A stretch of 64,000 nucleotides of DNA from Dankookia rubra (GTDB lineage Bacteria; Pseudomonadota; Alphaproteobacteria; Acetobacterales; Acetobacteraceae): positions 51,566-115,565 of the forward strand of contig NZ_SMSJ01000014.1 of NCBI RefSeq assembly GCF_004355005.1. The letters are read 5' to 3'. Below are positions 61,423-64,000 of this stretch, one piece after another. The notes under the pieces are model-generated. The model made no database searches, had not been told where the DNA came from, and was given only the letters and a program-made list of their open reading frames with translations. Both the position numbers and the translations under genes were made by a program. How positions within the stretch are numbered: the stretch's first letter is position 1; each line of letters begins with the position of its first letter.

Positions 61423-61620
61423 TCAACCTGCGTCGAGTTGCTTGCGCACAAGCCAGGGGATTTCGCCGCGATAAATCCCGATATCCTTGAGCTGCGCGTC
61501 GTCGAGCGACAGCAGGGCCGCCGTTGTCTGCCGCTCACGATACCAGTGGCGCAGGCTGCGCAACGGGCTCCAGGGCACCCTCGCTGACCAGATCCCCGCC
61601 AATCTCATTGCCTCGTCCAT
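61423..61620 (-). CDS. DUF1127 small protein
   Basis: A 65-residue protein with RSLRHWYRERQTTAALLSLD and DAQLKDIGIYRGEIPWLV, the DUF1127 (YjiS-like) pattern of L-x-x-L-D-D-x-x-L-x-D-I-G-x-x-R. These small arginine-rich proteins are frequent in alphaproteobacteria and have been tied to RNA turnover and phosphate/carbon signalling. GGAGGATGAGAG precedes the ATG. It stands alone, divergent from the hybrid kinase. Confidence 0.88.
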   Translation of the reverse strand: MDEAMRLAGIWSARVPWSPLRSLRHWYRERQTTAALLSLDDAQLKDIGIYRGEIPWLVRKQLDAG

Positions 61621-61874
61621 CTCTCATCCTCCATCACCATCGTGGCGATGGCCGGATGATGCTGGGACGGCGTGGCAGTTATCGTGGGCGTGCGCGTGGG
61701 AAGGGCCAGCGGCACCGTTGTATTTGCCTCGCACCGGCGTGATAAAAACACTCATCACTGGCCGGCATAAGCGATGGATACTGGCCTGCCCGCGGCCGCC
61801 GTGAAGCTTTGCCAGCTGCGGCAATCTAGGCGGCGTGCCAGGACCACAAAGCCTGCACGGTACGGAGCAGCGCT

Positions 61875-63848
61875 ATGAACGTACCACCCCATCTTGCTCC
61901 CTGCCTCGAGGTCGGGGAGGCGCAGTTCCGCGCGGTACTTGACGCCATTCCCGCCCGTGTGGCGCTGCTGGACCGTGAGCGGCGGCATTGCTATGCCAAC
62001 CGCGAATACGCCGCTTTCGTGAACCGCCGGCCAGAAGAGCTGCTAGGGCACACTGTTCCCGAACTTCTCGGCGAAGAGGCTTATGCGCGGCTCGCCCATC
62101 TATACGCCCAGCTCAAGCCCTGCGGCGACAAGGCGCTGGCAGGCGAAGCGGCACGGTGGGAAGGCTGGATGCATGACACCGTGCGGGACGTTCCATGCTT
62201 TGTTCAGCGTTACTACGTGCCCTATCGCGGAACATCGGGCAGAGTAGACGGCTATTTTGTTTTCACTCGTGACCTCACCGCGCTGAAGCAGAGCGAGCAG
62301 CAACTTGCCGCACAGCTCGAGGCGTTACGCCGCAGTGAGGCGTTGAATACCGCCATCACCGCCTCCGCACTCGACTGCGTCATCGTCATCGACGAGGCGG
62401 GATTGGTTGTTGATTTCAACCCGGCGGCCGAGCAGATTTTCGGTTATCAGCGGGCGGATACGATAGGCCGTTCCATCGCCGATCTCATCGTCCCTCCGGC
62501 CATGCGCACGCGTCATGCCAAAGGCCTCGACCGGTACCTCAAGACTGGGGAAAGCCGGATGCTTGGCCGACGGGTAGAACTCGAAGCAATGCGGGCAGAC
62601 GGCAGCATCTTTTCCGCAGAACTCGCCATCACCGAAGTGCGCCTGCCTGAGCGTCGGCTCTTTACCGCTTACCTGCGCGACCTGACCGAAGCGCGCGCTG
62701 CCGCCGCTGAGATCCAGCGTCAACGCGAGGCGCTACAGCAGAGCGAGAAACTTGCCGCATTCGGTTCTCTCTTGGCAGGCGTCGCGCATGAGCTGAACAA
62801 TCCGCTCTCGATTGTCCTTGGCAGCGCGTTGATCCTGCAGGAGCAGATGGAGGCGGAGATGCCGGCGATCGCGGAACGGGCAGAACGGATCCGCGTCGCC
62901 GCCGATCGCTGCGCCCGTATTGTGCGTAGCTTTCTCGCCATGGCGCGGCAGCAAGCTGCTGTGCGCCGTCCATTGCAGGCTTCCAAGATAATCGACGACG
63001 CGCTGCAGCTTCTCGCTTATCAACTGCGTAGTAGCGGCATTGCTGTGACACGCGACGTTCCGGCCGAGCTGCCGCCGCTGCTCGGCGATGCTGATCAAAT
63101 GCAACAAGTGATGGCTAATCTGCTCACCAATTCACGTCAGGCACTGGAGCAGTGCGCGGAGCCACGCTACATCCACATCGCCGCGCGGATGGCGGACGAC
63201 GCCATCGAGGTCACGATTAGCGATAACGGGCCCGGCATCCCGGCAGACGTCCAGGGACGTATCTTCGACCCCTTCTTCACGACCAAGCCAGTCGGAGCCG
63301 GAACTGGTATCGGGCTTGCCGTTTCCCGCGGCATCGCGGAGGCGCACGGTGGTTCACTGGGTCTTCGTGACGAAGCGGAGGGTGGTGCGTGCTTCGTGTT
63401 GCGGTTGCCGCGAGCTCCGGCGGAGGATGTGACGGCGGCCGAGCGTAGAGCCCGCCGTGTCGAAGCCGGTGAAGCACAGCCCGTCCGGCGCGCTCTGGTC
63501 GTTGATGACGAACCCGATCTGGCCGGCATGTTGGCCGAGGTCCTCCGACCATTGGGTTACCGCTGCGACTTGGCGGCAACGGGCGCGGAGGCACAGCGCC
63601 TGCTCACGGACCGAGACTATGATATCATTCTCTGCGACTTGCGAATGCCAGATATTGATGGCGGTACGCTTTATGCTTGGATGGAAGGTGTACGGCCGCA
63701 TCTTTGCGCCCGTACCATATTCGTCACCGGTGATACACTGGGCCAGGCGACCAGTGGTGTCCTGGCCCGCTCAGACCGTCCCGTGATTGAGAAGCCCTTT
63801 CTGCCCGAAACAGTGCGCCAGCTGGTCCTGGCAATGCAGACCGGCTGA
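61875..63848 (+). CDS. Hybrid PAS-PAS sensor histidine kinase with receiver domain
   Basis: A 657-residue soluble sensor. A PAS_4-like domain (about 15-135) and a second PAS domain (about 155-275; [37 protein letters not shown]) precede the HisKA box with His305 ([13 protein letters not shown]). The ATPase domain has N box [12 protein letters not shown]1 ISDNGPGIP and G2 [13 protein letters not shown]-terminal receiver has acidic VVDDEPDL and Asp588 (LCDLRMPD), with Lys640 (EKPF). No membrane helix, so it senses a cytoplasmic signal, perhaps redox or a small molecule. The partner regulator is not in the window. Confidence 0.93.
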   Translation: MNVPPHLAPCLEVGEAQFRAVLDAIPARVALLDRERRHCYANREYAAFVNRRPEELLGHTVPELLGEEAYARLAHLYAQLKPCGDKALAGEAARWEGWMHDTVRDVPCFVQRYYVPYRGTSGRVDGYFVFTRDLTALKQSEQQLAAQLEALRRSEALNTAITASALDCVIVIDEAGLVVDFNPAAEQIFGYQRADTIGRSIADLIVPPAMRTRHAKGLDRYLKTGESRMLGRRVELEAMRADGSIFSAELAITEVRLPERRLFTAYLRDLTEARAAAAEIQRQREALQQSEKLAAFGSLLAGVAHELNNPLSIVLGSALILQEQMEAEMPAIAERAERIRVAADRCARIVRSFLAMARQQAAVRRPLQASKIIDDALQLLAYQLRSSGIAVTRDVPAELPPLLGDADQMQQVMANLLTNSRQALEQCAEPRYIHIAARMADDAIEVTISDNGPGIPADVQGRIFDPFFTTKPVGAGTGIGLAVSRGIAEAHGGSLGLRDEAEGGACFVLRLPRAPAEDVTAAERRARRVEAGEAQPVRRALVVDDEPDLAGMLAEVLRPLGYRCDLAATGAEAQRLLTDRDYDIILCDLRMPDIDGGTLYAWMEGVRPHLCARTIFVTGDTLGQATSGVLARSDRPVIEKPFLPETVRQLVLAMQTG

Positions 63849-64000
63849 GGCGACATTACGAGCTCATGCACGCCGGACAGACTTCGGTGCTAGCCCGTCC
63901 TATTCACCGGGTTGGAGCGTAGGGCGTCCTGGCAGGCTGACTTGAGCGTTCGGCACGCGGCTGCATCCGCTTGCGGCGGGGTGGTTGGGCCTGACGGGCG
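63849..64000. other. Window end, no gene seen
   Basis: About 150 bases after the hybrid kinase with no supported gene or clear terminator. Confidence 0.4.

Overview
The window reads as a GC-rich alphaproteobacterial plasmid or chromid, most probably from the Acetobacteraceae (Roseomonas-like). The pointers are codon use, the iteron/RepA/ParA/ParB backbone, and several small hypothetical families that I associate with that family. No rRNA, tRNA or CRISPR array is visible. The organism assignment is an inference.

Layout. (1) 1-5115 is accessory DNA: the start of an amidohydrolase gene, a tyrosine recombinase, an Hsp20 gene with a possible RNA thermometer leader, small phage-like or regulatory proteins, a short RTX-like protein and a gene broken by one stop codon. 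(2) 5116-10079 is the replicon backbone: an iteron array, a RepA_C-type initiator, parA and parB. A small operon broken by an amber codon follows (10174-10731). (3) 11363-33352 is one co-directional, mostly translationally overlapping operon for an extracellular contractile injection system (eCIS). It holds sheath, tube, a zinc-finger baseplate protein, a disordered protein, a Pvc16-type cap, an AAA+ ATPase, a small protein, a DUF4157 putative effector, a CIS_tube-type protein, a LysM-like protein, hub, spike, PAAR-like tip, gp25-like protein, two large baseplate J-like proteins, a tail-I-like protein and a DUF6519-like protein. (4) 33362-42619 is a phospho-signalling and envelope module attached to the eCIS: an FHA protein, an FHA-TM-trypsin-like protease, a PP2C phosphatase, a membrane Ser/Thr kinase, an exported protein, two lipoproteins on the opposite strand, and a third, degenerate FHA protein with five membrane helices. 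(5) 42742-47399 has gene debris (a frameshifted gene joined to a flippase tail) and then a second, very large DUF4157 protein with a C-terminal domain that looks like a toxin.

(6) 47470-52349 is mobile: an IS701-like element with perfect ends and CTAG duplications, then a three-gene operon of an excisionase-like protein and two tyrosine recombinases. (7) 53537-64000 is mixed cargo: a KilA-N/zinc-finger protein, a lower-GC outer-membrane barrel, a decayed dnaE2 cassette, an RTX protein, a tail-collar protein, a LeuC without LeuD, exported and small proteins (one DUF1127) and a hybrid PAS-histidine kinase-receiver.

Main idea. A contractile injection particle is encoded on what looks like a plasmid next to a kinase/phosphatase/FHA set. 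In type VI secretion, similar parts form a threonine-phosphorylation switch. Here no type VI core gene is present, so the module is a candidate controller of eCIS assembly, release or cargo loading. The FHA-protease and the five-helix FHA protein would be its membrane outputs. Two DUF4157 proteins with different C-terminal regions are the candidate payloads. The parts are visible in the sequence; the functional link between them is inference.
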